Assembly (NCBI GenBank): GCA_934132925.1
Contig: CAKPAL010000024.1
Span: forward strand, 1-12,538
Reading direction: 5' to 3'
Source: an uncultured Bacilli bacterium
GTDB taxonomy: Bacteria > Bacillota_I > Bacilli_A > RF39 > UBA660
Length of the DNA: 12,538 bases
A model generated the notes under the pieces. That model was not told where the DNA came from. It was given only the letters and a program-made list of their open reading frames with translations, and ran no database searches. Below are positions 12,518 to 12,538 of this stretch, one piece after another (within the stretch, counting starts at the first letter, position 1; each line of letters starts with the position of its first letter). Position numbers and translations under genes: made by a program.

Positions 12518-12538
12518 ATAAAAGAAGAGATAGGACTA

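Noticed and set aside
1..12538. CRISPR arrays, insertion sequences, tRNA or rRNA genes, phage genes
   Set aside because: No regularly spaced repeats, transposase or integrase motifs, cloverleaf or rRNA segments were found; the layout is that of an ordinary chromosome segment.

Overview
The window reads as the chromosome of a very AT-rich, spore-lineage Firmicute. Gene order, Shine-Dalgarno sites of the AAGGAGG/GGTGAT type, a LexA regulon of Bacillus type, a prp gene with an L27 N-terminal extension, and SpoIVFA/SpoIVFB all point to Bacilli-like bacteria. My inference is an uncultured gut member of the Erysipelotrichia/RF39 kind; the exact taxon cannot be settled from this sequence.

Region 1 (1-3503, all minus strand). 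The order spoIVFA, spoIVFB, rplU, prp, rpmA matches the Bacillus subtilis neighbourhood. rplU has its own TTGACT-17-TAGAAT promoter and a structured leader that fits the L21 leader by position. Upstream of spoIVFA lie two unrecognised genes, one encoding a 267-aa membrane-anchored protein and one a 113-aa soluble protein. They occupy the place that minCD fills in Bacillus. The four-gene block has a vegetative-type promoter at 3475-3503.

Region 2 (3504-4444). lexA reads rightwards. Facing it is a 43-codon gene for a single-span membrane peptide with its own -35/-10 promoter, Shine-Dalgarno site and terminator. Each divergent promoter carries a LexA-type box. This is the arrangement of lexA with the SOS division inhibitors yneA/sosA, but the protein is far smaller. 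It is the most interesting item in the window.

Region 3 (4414-6152). A tightly coupled ddl-ruvA pair converges on lexA and shares a bidirectional terminator with it. The ligase deviates from the family motifs at several usually conserved positions.

Region 4 (6177-9991). A two-gene surface operon encodes a secreted glucosaminidase-like protein with Cys-rich SH3-like repeats, a cadherin-like beta-sandwich and a C-terminal dockerin. It is followed by a membrane-anchored Ig-like protein with the same cadherin-like module. Together they look like a cell-wall hydrolase and a surface partner.

Region 5 (10061-12538). trmB, rnc, a metallo-beta-lactamase-fold hydrolase and a CinA-C family gene form one compact operon behind an extended -10 promoter. 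Upstream of it is an unexplained run of back-to-back hairpins.
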